Shown: positions 9,035 through 17,223 of the stretch, in pieces | How positions within the stretch are numbered: the first letter of the stretch is position 1 | How the letters are laid out: each line of letters opens with the position of its first letter | Translations under genes and position numbers: made by a program | Notes under the pieces: generated by a model | The model's database searches: none | What the model was told of the DNA's origin: nothing | Seen by the model: only the letters and a program-made list of their open reading frames with translations | Assembly: GCF_020616555.1 (NCBI RefSeq) | Contig: NZ_CP085173.1 | Coordinates: 2,604,001 to 2,668,000, forward strand | From: Streptomyces longhuiensis | Lineage (GTDB): Bacteria; Actinomycetota; Actinomycetes; Streptomycetales; Streptomycetaceae | Length of the DNA stretch: 64,000 nt | Reading direction: 5' to 3'

Positions 9035-10792
9035 TCAGGCTGCGGCGCGACAGGCGAGGTCGCGCAGGAACGCCAGGACCGCGCGGGCGGTGGCGTCGTT
9101 CTGCCGGAACGAGGGGCTGTTCGTGCGCGGTCGCGTGAACGCCCCGGCGCCGCGCGCGTTCGTGTGCGGGCCGAGCGCGAAGCGGCGTGGGTGTGCCGTG
9201 CCGTCGCGGTGCAGGACGCGCCCGTCCTCGGGGTCGACCGCGAGGAGTCCGGCCGGGGTCGCCCGTGCCCCGTCCTCGTACAGCTCGCGCAGGAGCTGGT
9301 CTCGGGTGCGGGCGAGCGTGGGGTGCGGCAGGCGGGCCTCGACGAGGGCGCGGGCCTCGATGACGGAGCCGGGCACGGTGGCGCTCGTGGCGCGGAAGAC
9401 GCCGTCCTCGGCGGCGACCCGCATGTCCGCGCCGGCGAACCTCACGACGCCGGCCCGGGAGAGCGCGAGCAGTTGCCGCAGCCGCGGTCCGGGCGGCCCG
9501 GAGGCGAGGTAGCTGAAGAAGCCGTGCCACCAGGACCCGATGTCGCCGAGCCGCACGACCTGTCCGTACACGGAGAGCAGACCGAGGAACACGGCGAGGT
9601 CGGGGCTGTGCGCGGGGTCGTGGCGGCGTTCGAGGTCGGCGGTGATGTAGCCGCGCAGCCCGTCCTGGAGTTCCTCGGACGAGGTGTGGCGTACGCCGTC
9701 CAGCGGGTGGTCGAGGGCCGTGAGGTCGAGGCGGTCCGCCGGGTCGGGCACGGCGGAGGCCACGAGGGCCTGGAGTTCGGCGCTCAGCGGTTCGGCGGCG
9801 GCGTACTTCTCCTCGAAGTCGGCCCAGGCGACTGCGGTGCGCTCGGGGTGGGCGGTGAACAGACGGTGGTAGTGGGCGAAGCCGAGTTCCTTGTCGATGA
9901 GGGGCCACACGTCGCGACGGAAGTCGTAGCCGTCGGGGCGGGCGAGGAGGTCGTCGATCTCGGCGGGGCCGAGGAAGCGGGGCAGCGGCGGGCGCCAGCC
10001 GGTCCAGTCGTACCCGATCTTGGAGTGGTAGGGGATGCCGCGCCGCGAACCGACGTGCAGGACCGGCTCGCGCCCCGAGGGGATGTACGTGTCGCCCTCG
10101 TACCGTCCGCCGCGGCCCTCCGTCAGGAGCACCATCAGGTCGACGAACGCCAGGCCGAAGCCGCGGACGAGGACGTCCTCACCGGGCGCGAGCGCGGACA
10201 GGTCGCTGTCCGCGGTGAAGTCGGGCGGCAGGTGGACGAGTCCGTGCTCGCGCGCGTACGCACTCAACTCCCGCTGCTCATCGTCGAGTTCGGCGTCCAG
10301 GTGCCCCTGGGCGAGGATGACGGTGTCGGCGAGGAGAGGGCGGGCCCACCCGTCGAGCCACACCTGCTGGCGGCCCTCGCGGGGGCCGCTGACGCGCAGG
10401 GCGCGGCGCGCATGATGCTGGACGGTGACGCCCGGCGGGAGCGCGGCCACGGACTGCTCGTACACCCAGCGCAGATAGGCACCCTGGAGCTGCCGGTCGG
10501 CGAAGGCGCGGCCGTCGAGGTCCGCCCACTCGTGCAGGGCGGGTCCGGGGAGTACCGGACCGTCGAGTTCGACCGTGTCGTCGGTGAACATCGTGACGTC
10601 CTGGGACTGCGAGTTCATCCAGAGCAGCGGGGACTGCTCCTGCCGCCAGACCCGTCCGCCGCCCGGCGGGAAGGGGTCGACGAGATGGATGTCGAGTTCG
10701 AGCCCGGCGTACTCGGCCGCGTTGGCGGCGATCCGCTCCAGGACGCCGGTCCCCCGCGGACCGGCTCCCACGATCACCAGCGAGGGCCTCAT
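9035..10792 (-). CDS. FAD/NAD(P)-binding protein (NAD_binding_9 type) within transporter operon
   Basis: This 585-residue flavoprotein has a Rossmann dinucleotide-binding start (SLVIVGAGPRGTGVLERIA, with GxGPxGxG). An ELDIHLVDPFPPGGGRVWR segment follows, then a second nucleotide-binding motif around VLVRGFGLAFVDLMVLL. It fits the FAD-NAD(P)-binding PF13454 group, which is common in actinobacteria and mostly uncharacterised. No signal peptide is present. The ATG at 10790-10792 overlaps the stop of permease B by 4 nt, so the enzyme is translationally coupled to a transporter subunit. It could be an N- or S-oxygenating enzyme or an oxidoreductase acting on the imported compound. It could also supply reduced flavin, although it does not look like a classical flavin reductase. 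Confidence 0.85.
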   Translation of the reverse strand: MRPSLVIVGAGPRGTGVLERIAANAAEYAGLELDIHLVDPFPPGGGRVWRQEQSPLLWMNSQSQDVTMFTDDTVELDGPVLPGPALHEWADLDGRAFADRQLQGAYLRWVYEQSVAALPPGVTVQHHARRALRVSGPREGRQQVWLDGWARPLLADTVILAQGHLDAELDDEQRELSAYAREHGLVHLPPDFTADSDLSALAPGEDVLVRGFGLAFVDLMVLLTEGRGGRYEGDTYIPSGREPVLHVGSRRGIPYHSKIGYDWTGWRPPLPRFLGPAEIDDLLARPDGYDFRRDVWPLIDKELGFAHYHRLFTAHPERTAVAWADFEEKYAAAEPLSAELQALVASAVPDPADRLDLTALDHPLDGVRHTSSEELQDGLRGYITADLERRHDPAHSPDLAVFLGLLSVYGQVVRLGDIGSWWHGFFSYLASGPPGPRLRQLLALSRAGVVRFAGADMRVAAEDGVFRATSATVPGSVIEARALVEARLPHPTLARTRDQLLRELYEDGARATPAGLLAVDPEDGRVLHRDGTAHPRRFALGPHTNARGAGAFTRPRTNSPSFRQNDATARAVLAFLRDLACRAAA

Positions 10793-11655
10793 CGGGTGCG
10801 CTCCGAACCGCGCGCGTAGTGCCGCTCGACGTAGAACTGACCGGCGCTCAGGAGCGAGGTGACCACGACGTACCAGATGGTGGCGACCAGGAGCATCGGG
10901 ATGACCTGGTAGGTGCGGTGGTAGACGAGCTGCACCGAGTAGAGCAGGTCCTGGACGGCGATGACGCTGACTATGGAGGTGCCCTTTAGGGTGCCGATCA
11001 GCATGTTCCCGGCGGGCGGCACGATGGAGCGCATGGCCTGCGGCAGGATGATCCGCCGCCAGCGCCGCAGCCGGCTCAGCCCGAGCGCCTGCGCGGCCTC
11101 GATCTGCCCGCGGTCCACGGAGAGGATGCCGCCGCGCACCACCTCGGCGGCGTACGCGGCCTCGTGCAGGGTGAGGCCGATGATGGCGACGGTGATCGGC
11201 CCGAACAGGTCGACCGTCTTGATGCCGAGGATGTGCGGGTACAGCGCCCCGATGTTGAACCAGAACAGCAGCTGCACGAGGATCGGCATCGACCTGAACA
11301 GCCAGACGTAGCCCCAACTCACCGCGCGCAGCACGGGGTTGGCGGACAGACGCATGACGGCGAGCAGGGTGCCGAGGGCGAAGCCGAGCGCCATGACGAG
11401 GGCGGTCAGCCAGAGGGTGAGACCGAGTCCGCGCAGGACGGACGCCGACGTGAAGTAGTCGGCGACGACGTCCCACTGGAAGGCGTCGTTGCGGATCACC
11501 GAGGTGGCGGCGAGCGCGAGGAGTGCGAGGACGACGGCGGCGGCGAGCCACTGACCGGCGCGGGGCCGGCGGACGATGCGAGGCTGTGCCTCACCGGCGT
11601 CGGCGGGCGGTCCGGCCGCGGCAGGCGCGGTCTTTGCGAGTGTGTTCGAGGACAT
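10789..11655 (-). CDS. Amino-acid ABC transporter permease (HisM/GlnP type) B
   Basis: This 288-residue permease is the first gene of the minus-strand operon. The family motifs [57 protein letters not shown] and [18 protein letters not shown] are visible. The hydrophilic N-terminus contains a PADAGEAQPRIV stretch, followed by the first membrane segment near residue 35. CGGAG precedes the ATG at 11653-11655. A TTGACA-19-TACTCT promoter candidate lies at 11746-11776 on the minus strand. It probably forms a heterodimeric channel with permease A. Confidence 0.93.
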   Translation of the reverse strand: MSSNTLAKTAPAAAGPPADAGEAQPRIVRRPRAGQWLAAAVVLALLALAATSVIRNDAFQWDVVADYFTSASVLRGLGLTLWLTALVMALGFALGTLLAVMRLSANPVLRAVSWGYVWLFRSMPILVQLLFWFNIGALYPHILGIKTVDLFGPITVAIIGLTLHEAAYAAEVVRGGILSVDRGQIEAAQALGLSRLRRWRRIILPQAMRSIVPPAGNMLIGTLKGTSIVSVIAVQDLLYSVQLVYHRTYQVIPMLLVATIWYVVVTSLLSAGQFYVERHYARGSERTR

Positions 11656-11745
11656 GCGAAGGCTCCGTGGGCACTGGAATCCAGCACGGTCTTGCCTTCA
11701 CACGGAACTTGCGGGCCGAGCCCCTCAGCAGCGGTCCCCTCACCG

Positions 11746-11776
11746 AGAGTACGGGGCTCGCTCCGCTCGCTGTCAA
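11746..11776 (-). promoter_or_regulatory. Candidate promoter of the minus-strand transporter/monooxygenase operon
   Basis: Read on the minus strand, TTGACA (complement of 11771-11776) is followed after 19 nt by TACTCT (complement of 11746-11751). The spacing is a little long, but the -35 is perfect. The predicted start would give a leader of roughly 80 nt before permease B. Confidence 0.4.
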
Positions 11777-11812
11777 GGCTGTCCACAGTGTGAGCCGTAC
11801 GTCTCATGTGAG

Positions 11813-11841
11813 TTGACGCAGAAACGGATGCCTGTTCCACT
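11813..11841 (+). promoter_or_regulatory. Candidate promoter for leaderless leader-peptide transcript
   Basis: TTGACG (11813-11818), a 17-nt spacer, then TCCACT (11836-11841) lies 6 nt before the ATG of the leader peptide. The -10 is poor. The spacing nevertheless places transcription start on or next to the ATG, which fits the lack of a Shine-Dalgarno there. Confidence 0.35.
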
Positions 11842-11847
11842 TGGCCC

Positions 11848-11919
11848 ATGCATCCGCAGCAGTGGCTGGTCACGCGCTCCCACATCGACTTCGGTCGAGT
11901 GTGGTCGGCGTCCTGTTGA
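11848..11919 (+). CDS. Cysteine-type leader peptide (23 aa) upstream of binding protein
   Basis: This short reading frame, ATG at 11848 to TGA at 11919, encodes a peptide that ends RSHIDFGRVWSASC. The pattern L-x-x-R-x-HIDF/L-x-R-V-x-SA-x-C, with Cys as the last residue, is the signature of the small leader peptides found ahead of sulfur-assimilation genes across Streptomyces and related actinobacteria (family knowledge). It is too short for normal gene calling. It has no Shine-Dalgarno and probably starts a leaderless transcript. The single Cys codon (11914-11916) is directly before the stop. The peptide itself is not expected to act; ribosome progress over the Cys codon is the likely sensor that controls the gene at 12180-13142. 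Confidence 0.8.
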   Translation: MHPQQWLVTRSHIDFGRVWSASC

Positions 11920-12167
11920 TGCCCTTCTGACGCCCGCTGCGCGTCTGCTTCTCCCTCTTCTCGACGCTTTCCGGCGCTTTCCGGACGTATGCCGCGTTTT
12001 GAACGCCTCTGCGTCTTCTGCGCCTGCGGCGTCTCCCACGTAACCCGCGTTTCCCGGTGCGCCCAAGTGCGCGCACTCGCCCGCGCCTTCACACACCCAC
12101 GCGTCCTCGCGTACCCCTCCCCTCAGCTGTCTCCTCATCCCTGCGTGCCTGTTGTCTTCGAAGGGCA
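11920..12167 (+). promoter_or_regulatory. Putative SD/anti-SD attenuator following the leader peptide
   Basis: TGCCCTTC at 11920-11927, starting on the base right after the leader stop codon, is perfectly complementary over 8 nt to GAAGGGCA at 12160-12167. The latter holds the only plausible Shine-Dalgarno of the binding-protein gene. A ribosome stalled on the terminal Cys codon would cover the first element and free the second. This gives a simple low-cysteine ON switch (inference, analogous to the mycobacterial cysteine-responsive leaders). Confidence 0.45.
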
Positions 12168-12179
12168 GAACTCCACGCC

Positions 12180-13142
12180 ATGCGTACGACCTTGACGACC
12201 CATCATCGGCTCACCGCCGCATTCGCACTGATCACCGCGGCCACCCTGACACTGACCGGCTGCGGCTCCGGCGACCCCGGAGCCTCCGCCGGCGGAGCCG
12301 CACCCGCGGGCAAGAGCGACAAGATCCCCACGACCGACGTGGTGAAGGCCGTCAAGAAGGACGAGGCGGCGGCGAAGCTGCTGCCCGCCGACGTCCGGTC
12401 GAGCGGCAGGCTGACCGTCGGCGCCTCCATCGGCGGCACCCCGCCCGGCGCCTTCTACCTGGAGGACGGCAGGACCGCCGCCGGCCAGGACATCGACTTC
12501 GCCGACGCCGTCGCCAAGGTCCTCGGGCTGAAGCTGAAGCGGGAGGCGGCCGGTTTCGAGGCGATCCTGCCCGCACTCGGCAGCGGCAAGTACGACCTGG
12601 GTACAGGCAACTTCGGCGTCACGGACGAGCGGCGCAAGACGATCGACTTCGTCACGTACATCAATGACGGCCAGGGATTCGCCGTACGCAAGGACAGCGA
12701 CCTGAAGAAGGTCACCGACCTCAGGCAGCTGTGCGGCCTGAACGTGGCGACCGGCGCGGGCACCACCTTCGAGGCGACCCTGGAGGAGAACAAGCACCTC
12801 TGCACGGACGCCGGGAAGAAGGCGTACAGCGTGAAGACGTACGCCGACCAGAGCGCGATCTGGTCGTCCCTCCAGCAGGGCAGGTCCGACGTGGTGATGA
12901 GCACCATCAACGGGCTGCGCTACGCCGTCGCACAGCAGGAGGGGCTGAAGTTCCTCAACGAGTACCACCGTCTCGACGTCGGCTTCGCCTTCAAGAAGGG
13001 CACGAAGCTGGCGCCGGCGTTCCGGGCGGCGGTGAACAAGCTGATCGCCGACGGGACGTACGACAAGATCCTGAAGAAGTGGGGCACGAGCGAGTCCGCG
13101 ATCGAGAAGTCACAGATCTCACCGCCCGAGATCAAGGACTGA
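12180..13142 (+). CDS. Second amino-acid ABC transporter substrate-binding lipoprotein
   Basis: This 320-residue family-3 binding protein starts at ATG 12180, chosen because it begins a lipoprotein signal peptide with lipobox LTGC (25-28). A Gly/Ser/Pro linker follows. Core motifs are RLTVGASIGGTPPGAFYLE, DIDFADAVAKVLGLKLK, KYDLGTGNFGVTDERRKTIDF and ATGAGTTFEATLEENK. It is divergent from the operon that holds the permeases and the first binding protein, with no transporter genes of its own, so it almost certainly feeds the same permease pair. Two binding proteins sharing one channel also occur in the Bacillus TcyJKLMN cystine system. The leader peptide upstream predicts induction under cysteine shortage. 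The SD (GAAGGG) is about 14 nt from the ATG, longer than usual. Confidence 0.93.
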   Translation: MRTTLTTHHRLTAAFALITAATLTLTGCGSGDPGASAGGAAPAGKSDKIPTTDVVKAVKKDEAAAKLLPADVRSSGRLTVGASIGGTPPGAFYLEDGRTAAGQDIDFADAVAKVLGLKLKREAAGFEAILPALGSGKYDLGTGNFGVTDERRKTIDFVTYINDGQGFAVRKDSDLKKVTDLRQLCGLNVATGAGTTFEATLEENKHLCTDAGKKAYSVKTYADQSAIWSSLQQGRSDVVMSTINGLRYAVAQQEGLKFLNEYHRLDVGFAFKKGTKLAPAFRAAVNKLIADGTYDKILKKWGTSESAIEKSQISPPEIKD

Positions 13143-13204
13143 CCCCGCCCGGACCCGCGACCCGAGACCCCCGTGCCCGCGCCCCGTGCCGCGCGCCCGG
13201 GGGC

Positions 13205-14542
13205 TCAACAGTCGCAGCAGGAGCAGCACTCACAGCATTCGCAGATCGAGCACGCCTCGCAGCAACTGCAGTCGGTGGAGCAGCATTCGCTGCACCAGCC
13301 CTCGCGCTTCTTCCGGGACCAGGGCCCCTCGAACTCGTCGGCACAGCACACCTTGCAGGTGCAGCAGAGCCCGATGGCCGCGGCACACCCGGCGAGGAAA
13401 CCGCGCTTGCCGGGCTTCGGCGGCTGGAAGGACGGCCCACCGCCGAAGCCACCGGGCCCGCCCGGACCACCGGGACCGCCCTGCCCGCCGCCGTACGGAT
13501 TCTGCGAGCCGTACGGGCCCGAGGACCCGGGCGGCACATACGGGCCCGATCCGGTGGGCACCCAGGGGCCGGGCGCGCCGGGGCCCTGTTGCGGCGTGGA
13601 CGCGGCCGGTGCGTGCGCGCCGCGCGCGGGGCCTGGGCTGTGAGAGGGGTCAGCGATGTGGGACGCGTCGGCGCCGTGCGCGCAGCCCGACGTGCCGAAG
13701 GCGCGGTCGACCGAGCGGCGCAGTTCGTGGACGAGCAAAAGGTGCGCGAGCGTGCCGTCGACGAATTCGGCCTCGCGCAGGGCGAGGCGGATGCCGCGCA
13801 GCGCGTCGTCGGCGAGGCGCCGTGCCTCGGCGAGGTCCGTGCCGGTCGCCGTGAGCGGGTTCCAGGCACCCGACGCGGCGTCAGCTTCCTTGTCCTCCAC
13901 GGCGTCCAGGAGGTGCGCGAGCCGCCCGAAGAGCCGTCCGGCCTCGGCGAGCGGCGCCGCGTTGCCGGGGCGTCCGGCGAGGACCGCGGTGTGCGTGAAG
14001 GCGGCGGCGGTCGCCGTCTCGGTCGGTTCGGTGACCGTGAGCACCGGGGTGCCGAGGCCGGCGAGCGCCTCGATCCCCATCTGACGCTCCACGGCGTCGA
14101 CCAGGACCGCGGTGTCGAACCCCACGTCAGAACCCGTACGGGAACCGGCCTTTCCCCACTTGGTGGCGACCCTGCGGGCCGCCGCGGCCACCGGCCTGCG
14201 GGCCAGGAGGCCGTCGCCGTCGGCGACGTGGTCGCGGACCTTCGCCGAGGCGAGGACCAGCGAGACGGCCGCGGCGAGCCGGGCGCCCTCGCCCTGCGCG
14301 ACGGACGCGGTGCGCATCCCGCGCAGCGGACAGGGCCCCGCCGTGCGCCGTCCCCCGGCGGCGTGTTCGGCCTGAGCCTCCGTCAGAACCGAGATCAGCA
14401 AACCGTCATAGTTCGTGACAACCCGGGCGAACTGCCCGTGATCACCGCGAAGTGCCAGGCAGAGTCCGCACAGATGGGCCATCCACTGGGCCTTGAGCCC
14501 CTCACCGAGACGATGGCTGCAAGGCCGGACCATTCCGAACAA
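13205..14542 (-). CDS. DUF5685 protein with Pro/Gly linker and extremely Cys-rich C-terminal tail
   Basis: This 445-residue protein starts at TTG 14540-14542, supported by a GGGGGAG Shine-Dalgarno at good spacing and by the family start MFG-VRPC. Residues 1 to about 300 are the DUF5685 domain (VRPCSHRLGEG, MAHLCGLCLALRGDHGQFARVVTNYDGLL), mostly helical. It contains Cys/His residues that could hold a metal. A flexible Pro/Gly/Tyr linker follows. The last 65 residues contain 21 cysteines, largely as CC and CxC pairs (for example CSECCSTDCSCCEAC). Function is unknown; metal binding, redox or lipid modification are all possible. The gene converges on the binding-protein gene, with 62 nt between the stop codons. 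Confidence 0.85.
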   Translation of the reverse strand: MFGMVRPCSHRLGEGLKAQWMAHLCGLCLALRGDHGQFARVVTNYDGLLISVLTEAQAEHAAGGRRTAGPCPLRGMRTASVAQGEGARLAAAVSLVLASAKVRDHVADGDGLLARRPVAAAARRVATKWGKAGSRTGSDVGFDTAVLVDAVERQMGIEALAGLGTPVLTVTEPTETATAAAFTHTAVLAGRPGNAAPLAEAGRLFGRLAHLLDAVEDKEADAASGAWNPLTATGTDLAEARRLADDALRGIRLALREAEFVDGTLAHLLLVHELRRSVDRAFGTSGCAHGADASHIADPSHSPGPARGAHAPAASTPQQGPGAPGPWVPTGSGPYVPPGSSGPYGSQNPYGGGQGGPGGPGGPGGFGGGPSFQPPKPGKRGFLAGCAAAIGLCCTCKVCCADEFEGPWSRKKREGWCSECCSTDCSCCEACSICECCECCSCCDC

Positions 14543-14832
14543 GACGACTCCCCCGAGGGTCCCGAAGACGTAAGCTGCGGCATCGTATCGAGGGTGCCGT
14601 TCACCCGTACGCCCCGGCCGTCACCCATACGCCGCGAAGAATCATATTTCACTCACTGTCAGCAGCCGTACGGGGTACGACCCTTGGGATTCACGGGACA
14701 GCGCCGTGTTGACTCTGCACCAGTAGCGTCACGAAAACCCCGCGCGGCGACTATCCACTTGGCGCACCATCCGCATCATGGACGACCATAGGGATACGGA
14801 ACGCAGAGGAACCGCTGTGAGAGGAGGCGTCC

Positions 14833-15276
14833 ATGGGATCGGTGCGCAAGGCGAGTGCCTGGCTTGGCCTCGTCGACGACAACGATGACGAGCGTTACTA
14901 CGACGACGACTACGCCGAGGGGGCCGAGCCCCACACCGGCGCCGCCTGGGTCACGGACCCGCGCGTGAAGGTGGCGGCCGACGCCGCCGAGGAGCAGGGC
15001 CGCCGGATCGGCACGGTCACCCCGGACGGATTCCGGGACGCCCGTGGCATCGGCGAGATGTTCCGGGAAGGTGTCCCGGTCATCATCAACCTCACGGCCA
15101 TGGAGCCCGGGGACGCCAAGCGCGTCGTCGACTTCGCGGCCGGGCTCACGTTCGGGCTGCGGGGTTCCATCGAGCGGGTGGCGAACCGGGTGTTCCTGCT
15201 GAGCCCTGCCGACACGCAGGTGGTCAACGGTGAGGCGGAGAGCCGTCCGACGGACGGTTTCTTCAACCAGAGCTGA
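14833..15276 (+). CDS. sflA: SepF-like cell division protein
   Basis: This 147-residue SepF-family protein has an acidic N-terminus ([16 protein letters not shown]) and the conserved C-terminal core [35 protein letters not shown] split around its beta-strands, ending in [11 protein letters not shown]. SepF tethers and remodels FtsZ at the membrane. Streptomyces species have one SepF in the ftsZ cluster plus two SepF-like paralogs, SflA and SflB. This copy stands alone, away from ftsZ, and its neighbourhood matches my memory of sflA (SCO1749-type), hence the symbol. GGAGG lies upstream of the ATG. The N-terminal amphipathic helix of classical SepF is not obvious. Confidence 0.82.
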   Translation: MGSVRKASAWLGLVDDNDDERYYDDDYAEGAEPHTGAAWVTDPRVKVAADAAEEQGRRIGTVTPDGFRDARGIGEMFREGVPVIINLTAMEPGDAKRVVDFAAGLTFGLRGSIERVANRVFLLSPADTQVVNGEAESRPTDGFFNQS

Positions 15277-15295
15277 GCGTCACGGGTGGGTAGGG

Positions 15296-15313
15296 CCCGG
15301 CCCCTCGGCCGGG
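15296..15313. terminator. Short hairpin between convergent genes
   Basis: CCCGGCC (15296-15302) pairs with GGCCGGG (15307-15313) around a CCTC loop. It lies between the convergent sepF-like and MFS genes and could end either transcript. Confidence 0.5.
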
Positions 15314-15332
15314 TCACCGCCCGCGGCAGCCG

Positions 15333-16964
15333 TCACGCGACGGTGGACTCCACGCCGACCCGCTCGGGACCGCGCTGGGGCCCGATCTTCGCCGTGCCCT
15401 CCGCGTCCTGCGGGGCAGCGGCTTCGCACTCCATCCGCCGGGGCAGCCGCAGCGCGGCCACCGCGCCGAGCAGCAGGAGCCCGGCGCTGACGAACAGCGT
15501 CACGTGCAGCCCGTGGACGAAGGCGACCCGGGCGGCGCTGCGCAGCGCCTCACCGGCGGTGCCGCCGAGCCGCGTCGCGACCTGGTACGCCTCGCCGAGC
15601 GAGTTGCCCGCGTGGGCGCTCGCGGATCCGGGCACTCCGGTGACCCGGGCGATCCCGGGTGCGTACGCGGCGTTCATCACGGAGCCGAGCAGGGCGATGC
15701 CCATGCCCGCGCCGAGCTGGTAGGAGGTCTCCCCTATCGCCGCGGCGCCGCCCGCGTCCTGCGCCGAGGCCTCGCTGAGCATCGACTCGTACGCCCCGAA
15801 GAGGGTGGTCTGCAGGCCGAAGCCGAGAAGGACGAAGCCGAAGGTGAGCAGCGACGGCCGGTCGTGCTGTCCCATCAGCGTGAGCATGAGCACCGCGGCC
15901 GCGGTGAGGACGAAGCCGGCCGAGACCATGCGGCGCGGTCCGAAGCGGCGCAGCTGCGACGAGCCGAGGACACCCGCGGCCATCGCCGCGAAGGTGAGGG
16001 GCAGCAGCCGCACCCCCGTCTCCAGGGGACTCAGGCCGAGTACCAGCTGCAGGTACTGGACGGCGATCAGCTCCAGGCCGACCAGGGCCAGCATGGCGAG
16101 GACGATGCAGCCGACCGCGGTGGAGAAGGCGGGCCTGGCGAACATCTTCATGTCGATGAGCGGATGCTCGCGGCGCTTCTGCCGCCGCACGAACACGATC
16201 AGTACGGCCGCGCCGACGAGGAGGGGGCCGACGGCGGACGGGTCCAGCAGGTCGCGGTCGACGCCGAGCCGCTTCACGCCGTAGACGACACCGAGCATTC
16301 CGACGGCCGCCATGAGTGCGCCGACCACGTCCCAGGGCCCGTCGGAACGGCCCTTGGACTCGGGAAGTATGAGACGGCCGAGGGGCAGCATGACGGCCAT
16401 CAGCGGGATGTTGATCAGGAAGACCGAGCCCCACCAGAAGTGCTCGACCATGAAGCCGCCGAGCACCGGTCCGGTGGCGGCGCCTATCGCGGCGACCGCG
16501 GACCAGACGCCGATGGCCACGGCGCGCTCGCGCCGGTCGGGGAAGACCGCCCGCAGGATCGACAGGGTCGCGGGCATGATCATCGCGCCGCCGACGCCGA
16601 GCAGCGCGCGGGCCAGGATCAGGACGTGCGGTGTCGAGGCGAACACGGCGAGTGCGGAGGCCACGCCGAAGAGGCCGTATCCGAGGAGGAGGACGCGTCT
16701 GCGTCCGACGCGGTCACCGAGTGTGCCGAAGAGGATCAGGAGCGCCGCGCAGATCAGCGGATAGGCGTCGACGATCCACAGCAGCTGGACCGCCGAGGGA
16801 CGCAGGTCCTGGGTGACGGCGGGGACGGCGACGTGCAGCACGGTCGCGTCGAGGGCGACGAGCAGCAGGCTGGTGCACAGAACGACGAGGACGACCCAGC
16901 GATTGGCGCCTGGGCCGGCGGTCCGCAGGCGAGAGCGCACGGTGGCCGTGGTCGTCCCGGACAT
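15333..16964 (-). CDS. MFS drug-type exporter, DHA2 (14-TM EmrB/QacA) family
   Basis: This 543-residue membrane exporter starts at ATG 16962-16964, preceded by GGGAGG; the longer frame upstream overlaps the divergent promoter region and is not used. DHA2 signatures are LLLVALDATVLHVAVPAV in TM1, the motif A loop GDRVGRRRVL, and the antiporter motif C-like region GAATGPVLGGFMVEHFWW with INIPL just after. Fourteen membrane segments are expected. Proton-driven export of cationic dyes or antibiotics is the family role; the substrate cannot be told. It is divergent from the PIG-V-like gene. Confidence 0.92.
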   Translation of the reverse strand: MSGTTTATVRSRLRTAGPGANRWVVLVVLCTSLLLVALDATVLHVAVPAVTQDLRPSAVQLLWIVDAYPLICAALLILFGTLGDRVGRRRVLLLGYGLFGVASALAVFASTPHVLILARALLGVGGAMIMPATLSILRAVFPDRRERAVAIGVWSAVAAIGAATGPVLGGFMVEHFWWGSVFLINIPLMAVMLPLGRLILPESKGRSDGPWDVVGALMAAVGMLGVVYGVKRLGVDRDLLDPSAVGPLLVGAAVLIVFVRRQKRREHPLIDMKMFARPAFSTAVGCIVLAMLALVGLELIAVQYLQLVLGLSPLETGVRLLPLTFAAMAAGVLGSSQLRRFGPRRMVSAGFVLTAAAVLMLTLMGQHDRPSLLTFGFVLLGFGLQTTLFGAYESMLSEASAQDAGGAAAIGETSYQLGAGMGIALLGSVMNAAYAPGIARVTGVPGSASAHAGNSLGEAYQVATRLGGTAGEALRSAARVAFVHGLHVTLFVSAGLLLLGAVAALRLPRRMECEAAAPQDAEGTAKIGPQRGPERVGVESTVA

Positions 16965-17210
16965 ATGCGTACCTCCCAGTGGTCCCTCGCGCTCGGCGGA
17001 TCCGCGGGGTGGGGACTTCCCCGCGGTTGCGGCCGGAAGGAGCGGACTCCCGTGCCCACGCAACGATTGGCGAGTGAGCCGCCAGAGTACGCGAGTCCAT
17101 TGTGGTGACACGTGGCGGACCTCTCATGTGCCCGACCATGGAGTGTGGCGTACGCCACGCTCCACCCTCCGACCACGCACCGCGCGTGCGGTCCGGTTGC
17201 GCCCGGCGCC

Positions 17211-17216
17211 GATAAT
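17211..17216 (+). promoter_or_regulatory. -10 element GATAAT, leaderless start
   Basis: GATAAT is followed by 7 nt and then the GTG of the next gene, which has no Shine-Dalgarno. The transcript probably starts at the start codon. Confidence 0.5.
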
Positions 17217-17223
17217 CGACGCC

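Larger units (their letters stand above)
11656..12179. other. Divergent intergenic control region
   Basis: This 524-nt region between the minus-strand operon and the plus-strand binding protein gene contains the minus-strand promoter candidate, the leader peptide gene (11848-11919) and an SD/anti-SD pair (11920-12167). From about 11930 to 12150 I see only pyrimidine-rich sequence and no convincing long ORF or terminator. Confidence 0.6.

Noticed and set aside
11746..11919. Second cysteine leader peptide on the minus strand ahead of permease B
   Set aside because: Minus-strand short frames in 11656-11850 were read and none has the R-x-HIDF-type pattern or a Cys-stop end.
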